Assembly: GCA_947629555.1 (NCBI GenBank)
Contig: CANRED010000016.1
Coordinates: forward strand, 1-32,806
From: an uncultured Clostridia bacterium
GTDB taxonomy: Bacteria > Bacillota > Clostridia > TANB77 > CAG-508
Length of the DNA stretch: 32,806 nt
Reading direction: 5' to 3'
In this document: one piece after another, positions 1 to 14,280 of the stretch
Numbering within the stretch: the stretch's first letter is position 1
How the letters are laid out: every line of letters starts with the position of its first letter
The notes under the pieces: model-generated
What the model saw: only the letters and a program-made list of their open reading frames with translations
What the model was told of the DNA's origin: nothing
The model's database searches: none
Program-made: the position numbers and the translations under genes

Positions 1-6342
<6,342 letters not shown>

Positions 6343-6363
6343 CTTTTTTCTCCTTTTTTGTAT

Positions 6364-6379
6364 GTCGACATTAATCGAC
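6364..6379. promoter_or_regulatory. Inverted repeat GTCGA-N6-TCGAC in the leader of the surface gene
   Basis: The perfect 5-bp arms GTCGA and TCGAC are separated by six bases and lie between the predicted transcription start and the ribosome binding site. It could be an operator. It is short, so chance is possible. Confidence 0.3.
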
Positions 6380-6398
6380 TTTTATAATCTTTAGATTT

Positions 6399-6426
6399 AT
6401 TATAAATATTTTTTTTATTCTTTCAA
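6399..6426 (-). promoter_or_regulatory. Predicted sigma-A promoter of the giant surface protein
   Basis: On the minus strand TTGAAA (6426-6421) is followed by 16 bp and TATAAT (6404-6399). A start near 6392 would leave a leader of about 50 nt before the ATG at 6342. Call by consensus only. Confidence 0.55.
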
Positions 6427-6591
6427 TACCCCATATTTACACTAATCTATAACTATTTGTACGGATATTAATATTTACAAAATTTATTACATTTATATGT
6501 CATTTATGTCATATTTTTTTACATTGAGTAATACTCTTTAGGGGCATTAAGGTTTTAAAAAATTATATTAAGCAAAATTTCAAGTTTTCTA

Positions 6592-6620
6592 TTGCTAAAA
6601 TCTATTTTAGAGTATATAAT
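6592..6620 (+). promoter_or_regulatory. Predicted sigma-A promoter of the SRP RNA
   Basis: TTGCTA (6592-6597), a 17-bp spacer and a perfect TATAAT (6615-6620) lie just upstream of the SRP RNA fold. The operon dnaX-ybaB-recR may be read from the same start. Confidence 0.65.
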
Positions 6621-6637
6621 ACACTTTAGGTATGAAC

Positions 6638-6760
6638 AATCTTTATTTTTGTATGGAGAGTAATTCCAATAAAAAGCTATGAACCTTGTCAGGTCCGGAA
6701 GGAAGCAGCAATAAGTAGTGCATTTATGTGGACATTACTTTCCATAGAGAAATAAAGATT
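6638..6760 (+). ncRNA. ffs: Signal recognition particle RNA, small bacterial type
   Basis: The conserved SRP apical loop, GTCAGGTCCGGAAGGAAGCA, begins at 6688. The flanks fold back: AATCTTTATTTTTGTATGGA at the 5' side pairs with TCCATAGAGAAATAAAGATT at the 3' side, giving one long hairpin of about 120 nt. The RNA binds Ffh for co-translational membrane targeting. Its position directly ahead of dnaX is a common Firmicutes arrangement. Ends are estimated from the pairing; a T-run follows at 6770. Confidence 0.92.
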
Positions 6761-6807
6761 TTCACACTATTTTTTTAAGTTATTTCAAACTTAGGAGATG
6801 AAAAATT

Positions 6808-8472
6808 ATGGCATATACCGCTTTATATAGAAAGTTTAGGCCAACTACTTTTAGTGAAATGGTTGGTCAAGAGCATATAATTAAAACTTTAAAAAATCAA
6901 TTAATTTCTGGAAGAGTTGGACATGCTTATCTTTTTAACGGTGGTCGTGGTACTGGTAAAACTACTACTGCAAAAGTTTTGGCTCGAGCAATAAATTGTT
7001 TAAATCCTAAAGATGGTGAGCCTTGCAATGAATGTGAAATTTGCAAAGCCGCTCTTAATTCATCTCTTACAGATATTGTAGAAATGGATGCTGCATCAAA
7101 CAATAGCGTTGAAGATATTCGTTCTATTCGTGAAGAGGTAAATTTTTTGCCAACACTTGCAAAATATAGAATATATATTATAGATGAGGTACACATGCTA
7201 TCTACTGGTGCTTTTAACGCTCTTTTAAAAACATTAGAAGAGCCACCAGAACATGTAAAATTTATTTTGGCAACTACTGAGCCACAAAAAATACCTGCAA
7301 CTATACTTTCAAGATGCCAAAGATTTGATTTCAAAACTCTTTCTGTTGATGATATTATAAAAAGATTACAAATTATTTGTGATGAGAGTAATATTATTAT
7401 AAGTAATGATGCATTGAGAACTATAGCAGTTTTAGCAGAAGGTGGTATGAGAGACGCAATTAGTATTTTAGAAAGATGCATTCAAGATGGAGAAAATGAA
7501 ATAAGTGAAGACAAGGTTAAAGATTTAGTAGGTATTCCAAAACTTGAATTTATAAATAAATTAGTAAATAATATTGTTGAGTATAATCCTACTGATGCTT
7601 TACTTACTATAAATGAAGTTTTAGATGAAGGAAAAGATTTAGATAATTTTCTTTGGGAAGTTATTAAATATTTAAAAGATATTTTACTTTATAAAACTTG
7701 TGGTAGTTTGCAACTTTATAATTCTAATGAATTAGAACAAATTAAAGTTATTTCTGAAAAAGTTTCAAAAGATCGATTGTTAGCTTTAATTTATGATCTT
7801 TCTGAGCTTGCTAATTCTATTAAATGGTCTTCTCAAAAGCAAATTGTTTTTCAAACTGGAATTATTAAAGTATGTATAAATTCAAATAGTTTGGAGGATA
7901 GAGTTAAAGCATTAGAAGAAAGTATGTCTTCGAAGACTGGAACGACGATTGCGTCGTTTGCTACAGCTACACCTCCATTAGATAACGGAGGCAATGATAT
8001 TAAGTCAAATGACGGAAAAGCGAGGGCGTCGTTTGCTACAGCGACATCTCCATTAAATAAGGAAGGCAAGGACATTAATTCGAATGTCAAAACGACAAGG
8101 GCGCCAATCCCTACAGCTACATCTCAAAAGCATAATAATGGGAAGAGTGTTGATTATTGGCCTAATGTTATAAATAATTTAAAACAACAAGGAAAAGTAA
8201 TGTTATACACTAATTTAATAAATACTAATGCTGTAGAAATAAATGATTTAGTTCTTGGCATTGAATTTCCAAATGGATTAACTGCTTTTGGAAAATCTAT
8301 AATTGAAAAACCTGAAAATATGCAAGAGTTAGTAAAACAAGTTTCAATAGAAGCAGGTAAAGAAATGCAAATAAAATTAATTGATTTGAAATCTACAAAT
8401 AATGTGCAACATGAAAGTTCAAATAATGGTTTAGAAGATTTAGGTATTAATATTAATATTATAGATAATTAA
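6808..8472 (+). CDS. dnaX: DNA polymerase III subunit gamma/tau
   Basis: This is the clamp-loader ATPase that loads the beta clamp and holds the replicase together. The start MAYTALYRKFRP is typical and is preceded by AGGAGATGAAAAATT. Visible motifs are Walker A GGRGTGKTT (residues 45-53), the zinc-site cysteines after it (PCNECEIC), Walker B with IIDEVHMLS, and the sensor/arginine-finger stretch LSRCQRFDF. The linker before the C-terminal domain (residues about 382-440) is an unusual tandem repeat, described separately. It is 554 aa, normal for the family. It is first in dnaX-ybaB-recR downstream of the SRP RNA. I saw no obvious slippery site for a shorter gamma form. Confidence 0.97.
   Translation: MAYTALYRKFRPTTFSEMVGQEHIIKTLKNQLISGRVGHAYLFNGGRGTGKTTTAKVLARAINCLNPKDGEPCNECEICKAALNSSLTDIVEMDAASNNSVEDIRSIREEVNFLPTLAKYRIYIIDEVHMLSTGAFNALLKTLEEPPEHVKFILATTEPQKIPATILSRCQRFDFKTLSVDDIIKRLQIICDESNIIISNDALRTIAVLAEGGMRDAISILERCIQDGENEISEDKVKDLVGIPKLEFINKLVNNIVEYNPTDALLTINEVLDEGKDLDNFLWEVIKYLKDILLYKTCGSLQLYNSNELEQIKVISEKVSKDRLLALIYDLSELANSIKWSSQKQIVFQTGIIKVCINSNSLEDRVKALEESMSSKTGTTIASFATATPPLDNGGNDIKSNDGKARASFATATSPLNKEGKDINSNVKTTRAPIPTATSQKHNNGKSVDYWPNVINNLKQQGKVMLYTNLINTNAVEINDLVLGIEFPNGLTAFGKSIIEKPENMQELVKQVSIEAGKEMQIKLIDLKSTNNVQHESSNNGLEDLGININIIDN
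7951..8130 (+). repeat. 75-bp in-frame tandem repeat in the dnaX linker
   Basis: Two full units begin at 7951 and 8026 and a partial one at 8101, each exactly 75 bp (25 codons) apart. Units start ASFATATPPL, ASFATATSPL and APIPTATS, followed by Gly/Asn/Lys-rich spacers. The block is rich in CG dinucleotides (GCGTCG, ACGACG), unlike the AT-rich gene around it, which suggests a mobile or expanded repeat tolerated in a disordered linker. Confidence 0.8.
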
Positions 8473-8542
8473 GGATGCAATAAATTTTAAATTTAAAAAA
8501 TATTATAAATAATAATATGATAAAAAGAAAGGATGAAAAAAT

Positions 8543-8887
8543 ATGTCAAAACGAGGAGGATTCCCAGGAGGTATGGGAGGATTTGGTGGTATGAATATCA
8601 ACCAATTAATGAAAGAAGCAAAAAAAATGCAAGCAGATATGGAGAAATCTCAAGAACAATTATCTGCAAAAGAATTTGAGGCTACTGCTGGCGGTGGAGC
8701 AATAACAGCAAAAGTTTCTGGAGATAAAATGTTAAAATCTATATCTATAAAACCTGATGTTGTTGACCCTGATGATGTGGAAATGTTACAAGATTTAATA
8801 TTAACTTGTGTAAATGAAGCATTAAGAAAAGTAGATGCAGCTCAAGCAGCTGAATTAGGAAAGTATAATATACCTGGATTAATGTAA
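8543..8887 (+). CDS. ybaB: YbaB/EbfC family nucleoid-associated DNA-binding protein
   Basis: This 114-aa protein has a Gly/Met-rich N-terminus (MSKRGGFPGGMGG) and then the YbaB core: an amphipathic helix NQLMKEAKKMQADMEK, the strand segment TAGGGAITAKVSGD, and the C-terminal helix with NEALRKVDAAQAAELGKY. Family members are dimers that bind DNA without strong sequence preference. It lies between dnaX and recR, 17 nt ahead of recR, which is the conserved order, and the three are very probably co-transcribed. The start is supported by an AAGAAAGGATG-type site just upstream. Confidence 0.95.
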   Translation: MSKRGGFPGGMGGFGGMNINQLMKEAKKMQADMEKSQEQLSAKEFEATAGGGAITAKVSGDKMLKSISIKPDVVDPDDVEMLQDLILTCVNEALRKVDAAQAAELGKYNIPGLM

Positions 8888-8904
8888 AATTAAAGGAGTA
8901 AATT

Positions 8905-9504
8905 ATGTCATATTATTCACCATCAATTGAAAAATTAATAGAAAGTTTTGAAAAATTACCAAGCATCGGCCATAAAACTGCAACAAGACTTGCATTTCAC
9001 ATGTTGGATTTGGGGGAACAAGAAACTAATGATTTTATTAATTCAATAATTAATGCTAAAAAAAGTTTGAAATATTGTTCTATATGCTATAACATATCTG
9101 ATACAGATCCTTGCCCAATATGTTCAAGTCCTAAAAGAGATGCTAGTGTTATTTGTGTAGTTGAAGATGTTAAGGACATAATTGCAATGGAAAAAACTCA
9201 TGAATTCAAAGGAGTTTATCATGTACTTCATGGGTCTATTTCTCCTATGAATGGTATTGGTCCAGATGATATTAAAATAAAAGAATTATTATCTAGAATA
9301 CAAAATAATGAAATATCTGAAATTATTATTGCAACTAACCCTAGAGTTGAAGGTGAAGCAACTGCTATGTATTTATCTAAACTTATAAAACCTATGGGAA
9401 TTAAAGTTACTAGAATCGCCCATGGTATACCTGTTGGTGGGGATTTGGAATATACAGATGAAATAACTTTAACAAAAGCATTGGAAGGAAGAAGAGAAAT
9501 ATAG
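8905..9504 (+). CDS. recR: Recombination protein RecR
   Basis: RecR acts with RecF and RecO to load RecA at gaps. The 199-aa length matches the family. Visible are the N-terminal helix-hairpin-helix ([17 protein letters not shown], residues about 18-34), the four-cysteine zinc finger ([16 protein letters not shown]), the TOPRIM segment beginning [11 protein letters not shown], and the C-terminal ending with [16 protein letters not shown]. Ribosome binding site AAAGGAG. It is last in the dnaX-ybaB-recR operon and is followed by a strong hairpin terminator. Confidence 0.97.
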   Translation: MSYYSPSIEKLIESFEKLPSIGHKTATRLAFHMLDLGEQETNDFINSIINAKKSLKYCSICYNISDTDPCPICSSPKRDASVICVVEDVKDIIAMEKTHEFKGVYHVLHGSISPMNGIGPDDIKIKELLSRIQNNEISEIIIATNPRVEGEATAMYLSKLIKPMGIKVTRIAHGIPVGGDLEYTDEITLTKALEGRREI

Positions 9505-9514
9505 TAATATATCT

Positions 9515-9553
9515 AAAAAATAGACGCATTTTATAAAATGCGTCTATTTTTAT
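9515..9553. terminator. Bidirectional terminator between recR and spoIIE
   Basis: The stem AAATAGACGCATTTT pairs with AAAATGCGTCTATTTT with almost no loop, flanked by an A-run on the left and a T-run on the right. It can therefore terminate both recR and the convergent spoIIE. Confidence 0.85.
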
Positions 9554-9566
9554 TAATATTTAATAA

Positions 9567-11781
9567 TTATTTTATTTCATTTATTTTTATTACAAATACT
9601 GTCATATCATCTCTTGCTACCCCATAGCTATTGTCTATTGCTTCTGCAATTATTATATCCGCTATTTTTTGTACATTATCTGTTTCTATATTTTCTAACA
9701 CATCTCTTAGCCATACTTCTTTGTTATTATATTCTAGATTTGATTCTATTATTCCGTCACTACACATTACAATTATATCTCCGTCGCTTACGTCTTTATC
9801 ATATACAACCAAATCTACATTATCTAATATTCCTGCTGGAAGTGATAATGATTTTATTATTTCTACTTTTCTTCCGTGTTTTATATAACTTGGTGCTGCA
9901 CCGTTTTTTATAAATTCTATATTTCCCTTTGCCAAATCAATTATACCTATATCAATAGTAGAAAACATATCTTCCTTGCAATTTAATGATATTGTTGAAT
10001 TGATTAATCCTAGTGAAACGTCTTTATCAAATCCTGAAGTTAACAATCTTTCTAGCATTTTTATTGCTGTAGAACTGCTTTTTTTTGCATCTTTTCCGTG
10101 AGCCCATGCCATCGCTTATTGCTACCATATATTTTCCATCATGTAATTTAGCTTGACAACTACTGTCTCCTGATATGTCACTTCCGTTTTTAGTTGTTCT
10201 TGATAGCCCTACTTGTATCATAAATTTTGCTTCATCCGCTTCTTTTGGCTCTTCAGAAATATTATCTGCAAGTGAAGATATTGCTTGTGAAACTCCATTT
10301 AATTGGTGTGATAAAGTTTTCTTGTTGTCATGCATCTTTTTACTCCATATTAAATTTAGTTTGTTTATTTTGTATGTATCATTTATTACTTTTACTACAT
10401 CTGAAATATCTTTATTTAGTTGCGGTGCTATTTCTCGATCATCTAAACCTACTATAAAGCTGTTAGCTTCTTCAAATATTTTTATTAGTTCTTCTTTGTT
10501 TATTTCTTCATCTAATTCTACTTTATCATATATTTTATCTAATATTCCCTCTTCTAAGTCTACTATATCATCATATAATATATTATTCGAGTAATCTTCC
10601 ATGTTATTTATTAATTCTGCTTTAAAAATATTTTTTTGTTTTATTTCTTCTAAGTCTTCTTCAACTGTGGCTGCCGCTTCGTCATAGCTTTTTGCAATTT
10701 CTGATATTGTTTCTGACATACTATTTAATTTTTGTATAGTTTCAACTTTTCCTTCTATTTGATTACCATTCGTAACTGGTAATAATTTGTTCTTCCCTAG
10801 TAATTCTTCTATATCTATACTAACCTTCTTTGGAAGTAGTAATAAACCAAGAGAAGCAATTAATATTTCTTTTAGCAGTATTACCGGTACTACGTTTCCA
10901 TTTAGAGTATATGCAATAACTGCATTTCCTGCTATGAATCCAATTATTACTCCTATTTTTCCTAATTTATTTAATATTCCAGCAAGCATTCCAGATAAAG
11001 CATAAGCTGCAAGTAACATAGGCTCAGTTGAATTTATAATTCCCAAAACCACTCCTATAGTAATTCCAGAAGTTGCTCCTACTAACATTCCATTTTTCCA
11101 TCCTAATATTAGAACAAACATAATGCTAAAGATGTTTGTAATTGAAAGATTAAATATTTGTACCTGGCTAAATGCTGATACAGCAATAGATAAGAATAAA
11201 CTAGCACCAATTACTTCTTCTATTGTAAATACTTTTTTCTCTCTAAAACTAGTTATTACAATTAAAGAATTTGAAAATATTTTATAGAATATGTATGTAA
11301 TAATTCCTGTCATTACACTTACTAATAAATCATATATTAAAAATATGTCTAAAAACATTTTTGCTATTCCAACTAAAGTTGTTGCTATAAAAAGGCTAAG
11401 CCCTAGCTTTTTCTTTTCATTTCTATTTTCATCTATGTTTTTTGGCTTTATTATCAGAATTTCTGCTATAAAAATTACACACGTTAATAAATAAGTTAAA
11501 AATGAATTTACTCCAAACCCAATTAATACAGCTAGTCCATTAACTAAAAATAAGATTCCTGATGGGATTCCATTACTACAAGCTGCCGCAAAGATAGCTA
11601 GTCCAAAAGGCGCTATTTCACCTTGGAAACTAACCATAGAAGCAAAAAAAGATATTATGTATAAAACAATATTTTGTATACTTAATAATTTTTTTATTTT
11701 AAATTTACTTGTTTTTTCATTTTCTTGTTCAACATCCTGGATTTCATATTCATCGTAGTCTTGTACTATATTTTGAAACAT
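9567..11781 (-). CDS. spoIIE: Stage II sporulation protein E, interrupted by a +1 frameshift at a CGG codon
   Basis: SpoIIE is the septal membrane PP2C phosphatase that dephosphorylates SpoIIAA and activates sigma F in the forespore. The first frame starts best at ATG 11781, which has GAGGTGG upstream; a GTG at 11790 is also open. It gives about ten membrane helices (residues about 35-320), a central coiled region and the start of the PP2C domain up to SDGMGS. There the frame breaks: codon 562 is CGG (10098-10096). Skipping its C continues as GKDAKKSSSTAIKMLERLL through to VARDDMTVFVIKI and a stop at 9567, giving about 737 aa with the family consensus DGMGSG. Without a shift the product ends about 22 codons later and lacks the phosphatase core. 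It may be recoded, mutated or mis-sequenced (see findings). Confidence 0.9.
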
Positions 11782-11816
11782 CCTTACCACCTCTTACTTT
11801 TTCTTTTATAAGTATT

Positions 11817-11846
11817 CTAATACTATGAAATAAAAATATTTGTCAA
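11817..11846 (-). promoter_or_regulatory. Predicted spoIIE promoter
   Basis: On the minus strand a perfect TTGACA (11846-11841) is followed by 18 bp and TATTAG (11822-11817), about 36 bp ahead of the ATG at 11781. Consensus match only. Confidence 0.45.
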
Positions 11847-11954
11847 TTTTAGTACCCTATATAGAAAAAGTTTTTTACAACTTGTGATATATTTTTTATA
11901 TATTTTATCTTATGTTTTATTTGTTTTCAAATTATGCTTATTATTTTATTATAC

Positions 11955-11963
11955 TTTGTCGAA
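11955..11963 (+). promoter_or_regulatory. Candidate Spo0A box upstream of spoIIE
   Basis: TTTGTCGAA matches the Spo0A-box consensus (TTTGTCRAA) and lies about 110 bp upstream of the -35 of the predicted spoIIE promoter. A weaker copy, TTTGTCAAT, overlaps the -35 at 11839-11847. Spo0A~P activates spoIIE in Bacillus, so the placement makes sense, though the motif is short. Confidence 0.4.
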
Positions 11964-11998
11964 AAATACAATGTTTTTATTAAAAAAAGTGAGGAAAA

Positions 11999-12024
11999 CG
12001 GAACGACGTTGGTCTGTTCCCTAC
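11999..12024. repeat. 26-bp imperfect palindrome, copy A
   Basis: It is GC-rich against an AT-rich background. The arms are CGGAAC on the left and GTTCC then CTAC on the right. It shares its length and end bases (GTA at one end, TCCG at the other, read on the minus strand) with the element at 16549-16574, suggesting one dispersed family. Confidence 0.45.
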
Positions 12025-12061
12025 ATAAGAATGCAATGGAAAATTTTAAATGAAAGCATAC

Positions 12062-12097
12062 AAAAAAAGAGCAAGTTTTAAAATTTGCTCTTTTTAA
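12062..12097 (-). terminator. Terminator of the 3D-domain protein gene
   Basis: The arms AAAGAGCAA and TTGCTCTTT bracket a short AT loop. The A-run at 12062-12068 forms the T-tract on the minus strand, just past the stop of the gene ending at 12109. Confidence 0.75.
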
Positions 12098-12108
12098 TTT
12101 ATTAATAA

Positions 12109-13110
12109 TTAAAACATATATATATAACATTGTAAGTTTTGTCTTCCGAATTGTAATGCTTCACTATGGCTTCCAACAAATATATCTAGCTTGTTATTGC
12201 CTATTGCTCCACCTCTATCTTGTACTATAAACCAACCACCATTTGCTTTTCCACTCAATGCTGGTATATATATTACTGTTCCAATTGGATATGCACTTCC
12301 TGCAGCTACTGTATACCATGCGCTTGCCTTTTTTCCTGATGATGTTACTCCATTTGTTTTTCCACAACATTTGTAACATGCACAATATGCCGATGTATTT
12401 AATGTAGTTACTTTAGGTGTTATTCCTTCTACTAAACTTGCTAAACTTCCTGTAGGAGCTGTATATGTTGTTGATGTTCTACTAGTTGAACTTCTTGAAG
12501 TTACAGTTGCTTTTTCTTTAACACTAACAACCTTGTTTACAGGATTTTTTATTATTTTTGATGAAATTTCTTGTCTTTCTATTTCTACATCATTTTGATA
12601 TTTTATTTTATATGTTACTTCTTTTAATCCATTCTTCCCTGCTTGAATAATTTCTTCTGTAGTATTAGCTTTTCCGCTTACAATATCTTTTGTTATAGTT
12701 TCATAAGGTATTTCTATTTGTTCTACTACTATTTTTTCTGTTATTGCAGAGTATGAATTTAATAGCTGTTCTAATGGTATGTCTTCACCTTTTGATGCTA
12801 AAGCAACAATTTCATTTGTTTCTGATTTTTTAGATATTGTTATTGTAGTATTGCCATTTATTTCTGTTTCTAAATTTGGTACTACAATTTCATCATCTAA
12901 TATTTCTATATAATTTTCTTTTAAAATTTCTTGTACAGTATTTTTTGTTGTTAACACATTAATTTCATGATTATTAGGAAAAGCTATCTTTACGCTATTT
13001 ATTGGTTTCATATTTCCTGCCATTACACCTGCTCCAAAAAAGAAAGCTAGTACTACTGCGATAAAAATTATTCTTTTTATCGAGCTTGGTAATTTACTTG
13101 TTTTTATCAT
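12109..13110 (-). CDS. YabE-like cell-wall protein with DUF348, G5 and 3D domains
   Basis: This is an exported protein with a 3D (three-Asp) domain, the fold of MltA/Rpf-like peptidoglycan-cleaving enzymes. I prefer ATG 13110 (MIKTSKLPSSIKR), 12 nt after AAGGAGAG; an in-frame GTG at 13134 would overlap that site. Residues about 12-31 form one hydrophobic signal/anchor helix. Next come one DUF348 ubiquitin-like segment (VKIAFPNNHEINV), a G5 domain (about 110-190, EKIVVEQIEIPYETI), a Ser/Thr linker, and the 3D domain from about residue 230. The 3D domain shows NTSAYCACYKCCGKTNG, VIYIP, VQDRGGAIG and LDIFVG, which includes the characteristic aspartates. It resembles YabE of Bacillus and is probably active in spore or vegetative wall remodelling. 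It is monocistronic with its own terminator. Confidence 0.9.
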   Translation of the reverse strand: MIKTSKLPSSIKRIIFIAVVLAFFFGAGVMAGNMKPINSVKIAFPNNHEINVLTTKNTVQEILKENYIEILDDEIVVPNLETEINGNTTITISKKSETNEIVALASKGEDIPLEQLLNSYSAITEKIVVEQIEIPYETITKDIVSGKANTTEEIIQAGKNGLKEVTYKIKYQNDVEIERQEISSKIIKNPVNKVVSVKEKATVTSRSSTSRTSTTYTAPTGSLASLVEGITPKVTTLNTSAYCACYKCCGKTNGVTSSGKKASAWYTVAAGSAYPIGTVIYIPALSGKANGGWFIVQDRGGAIGNNKLDIFVGSHSEALQFGRQNLQCYIYMF

Positions 13111-13225
13111 AAGAATGTTGTTCTCTCCTTTCACTGACTTATTTATTATAACATTTATTGGAATTTATGTCAAATTTCACCACGTTTATATACTATATCT
13201 TATGATACTTGTACAAAAAATATTC

Positions 13226-13480
13226 CTAATTTTGTTTATTTTTTATTTGTTCCAAAGCAATTGCTAACTGATCTGGGCAAGAAGTTCCTTTATTTCCACA
13301 TGGAATTCCTTTCATTCTCTTTATTGCTTCATCTATGTGCATGCCTTCTACTAGTCTTGATACACCAACTGTGTTTCCTGCACATCCTCCTACTATTTTT
13401 ACACTTTTTATAATATCTCCATCCATTTCTATTTCCATTTCTCTTGAGCAAACACCTCTTGGTGAATAAGTATATTTCAT
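13226..13480 (-). CDS. TSCPD domain protein (TIGR03905 type)
   Basis: This 84-aa protein carries the TSCPD motif at its C-terminal side (GNKGTSCPDQLAIAL) and other cysteines (RGVCSREM, GGCAGNT, IPCGNKG) that could bind a metal. The same motif occurs at the end of class II ribonucleotide reductases, but the function of stand-alone copies is unknown. Its ribosome binding site GGAGG is formed by the last Gly-Gly codons of the upstream alkD gene, whose stop is one base away, so the two are translationally coupled. Confidence 0.85.
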   Translation of the reverse strand: MKYTYSPRGVCSREMEIEMDGDIIKSVKIVGGCAGNTVGVSRLVEGMHIDEAIKRMKGIPCGNKGTSCPDQLAIALEQIKNKQN

Positions 13481-13481
13481 T

Positions 13482-14198
13482 TTATATTCCTCCTTTTAAA
13501 AATTTTTGTCTTAAATTTTCATCAAATTTTTCTATTGAATATCTTAACATAGTTCTTGGCATTTGTTTATAGTTTTTTACTAAAAATTTATATTCTACAT
13601 CAAAATCTTTTTTTCCAACTTCTCTTAACATCCACCCTACTGCCTTATGAATTAAATCTTCTTCGTCATTCAATAATATCTGTGCTATCTCTAACGTATC
13701 TTCATATCTTTTATTCTTTATAAAAGCCCATGTTGATACTATTGATATTCTTCTTTCCCATAGACTATTCGATTTTGCTAATTTATATAATATATTTACC
13801 TTATCTAAATTTTCTAACAAATAATTACCCAATACGTAATGTGCTGATAAATCTACTAAATCCCATCCATTTATATATTCAGTATTGTTGAGGTATAATG
13901 TTACAATGTCTTGCTTTTCTTTATCTGTTGCATTTTTTATCTTCAAAGTTAGTATAAGTAAAGCTGCTAGTCTATATTCATGATATTTTGAATGTAGTAG
14001 TTCTTGTACTTCTTGTAATTGCATACTTTTATAATAATTTTTTATTACTTTTCTTATGTTTGGTACTGTAATTCCTAAAAATTCATCATTTTGAGCATAG
14101 CCACCCTCATTCGTTTTATGAAAGTATTTGAATTTTTCTTCAATTTGCGCCGTTTGAGCATATTTTAATAAATCTTCTTGTAAATTTTTTAATTCCAT
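13482..14198 (-). CDS. DNA alkylation repair enzyme, AlkD-like
   Basis: The AlkD family are HEAT-repeat DNA glycosylases that remove positively charged alkylated bases. The frame is open further upstream, but the start at 14198 (MELKNLQEDLLKYA) has a perfect AGGAGAAAATTT before it; this gives 238 aa, near the usual family length. Signature stretches are LGITVPNIRKVIKNYYK, NGWDLVDLSAHYVLG (the Trp-Asp of the active site), WERRISIVSTW, and the C-terminal KAVGWMLREVGKKD and PRTMLRYSIEK. It is divergent from the glycosyltransferase gene at 14281 and coupled to the TSCPD gene downstream. Confidence 0.9.
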   Translation of the reverse strand: MELKNLQEDLLKYAQTAQIEEKFKYFHKTNEGGYAQNDEFLGITVPNIRKVIKNYYKSMQLQEVQELLHSKYHEYRLAALLILTLKIKNATDKEKQDIVTLYLNNTEYINGWDLVDLSAHYVLGNYLLENLDKVNILYKLAKSNSLWERRISIVSTWAFIKNKRYEDTLEIAQILLNDEEDLIHKAVGWMLREVGKKDFDVEYKFLVKNYKQMPRTMLRYSIEKFDENLRQKFLKGGI

Positions 14199-14212
14199 AA
14201 ATTTTCTCCTAT

Positions 14213-14242
14213 ATAATTGTTTTTTTATTCGAAAACAATTAT
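14213..14242. promoter_or_regulatory. Inverted repeat between the divergent alkD and mtgA-like genes
   Basis: ATAATTGTTTT and AAAACAATTAT form perfect 11-bp arms around an 8-bp centre in the short divergent gap. It could be an operator or cruciform. The AT-rich background lowers confidence. Confidence 0.35.
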
Positions 14243-14280
14243 AATTATAATATATTGAATTGAATTTTGGAAGTGGTTTC

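Larger units (their letters stand above)
6343..6637. other. Divergent intergenic region between surface gene and SRP RNA
   Basis: This gap holds the two divergent promoters and the small palindrome listed separately. A direct repeat of the type TATGTCATTTATGTCATA lies near 6496-6513. I see no gene in it. Confidence 0.6.
11782..12108. other. Intergenic region between spoIIE and the 3D-domain gene
   Basis: The 327-bp gap contains the spoIIE promoter, a Spo0A-like box, a 26-bp imperfect palindrome (11999-12024) and the terminator of the 3D-domain gene. The short frames here have no family features and I leave them out. Confidence 0.5.

Noticed and set aside
6927..8090. Antisense frames inside dnaX
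   Set aside because: dnaX is clearly real; the antisense frames lack family features. One of them only mirrors the 75-bp repeat.
10081..10090. A8 run near the spoIIE break as the cause of the frameshift
   Set aside because: Removing one A would also rejoin the frames but would give DGMGSRKRCKK, losing the conserved Gly; removing the C of CGG gives DGMGSGKDAKK, which fits the family. Kept as a minor alternative.
11884..12130. Short frames between spoIIE and the 3D-domain gene
   Set aside because: No ribosome binding site, no recognisable motif, and they cross a terminator and a palindromic repeat.
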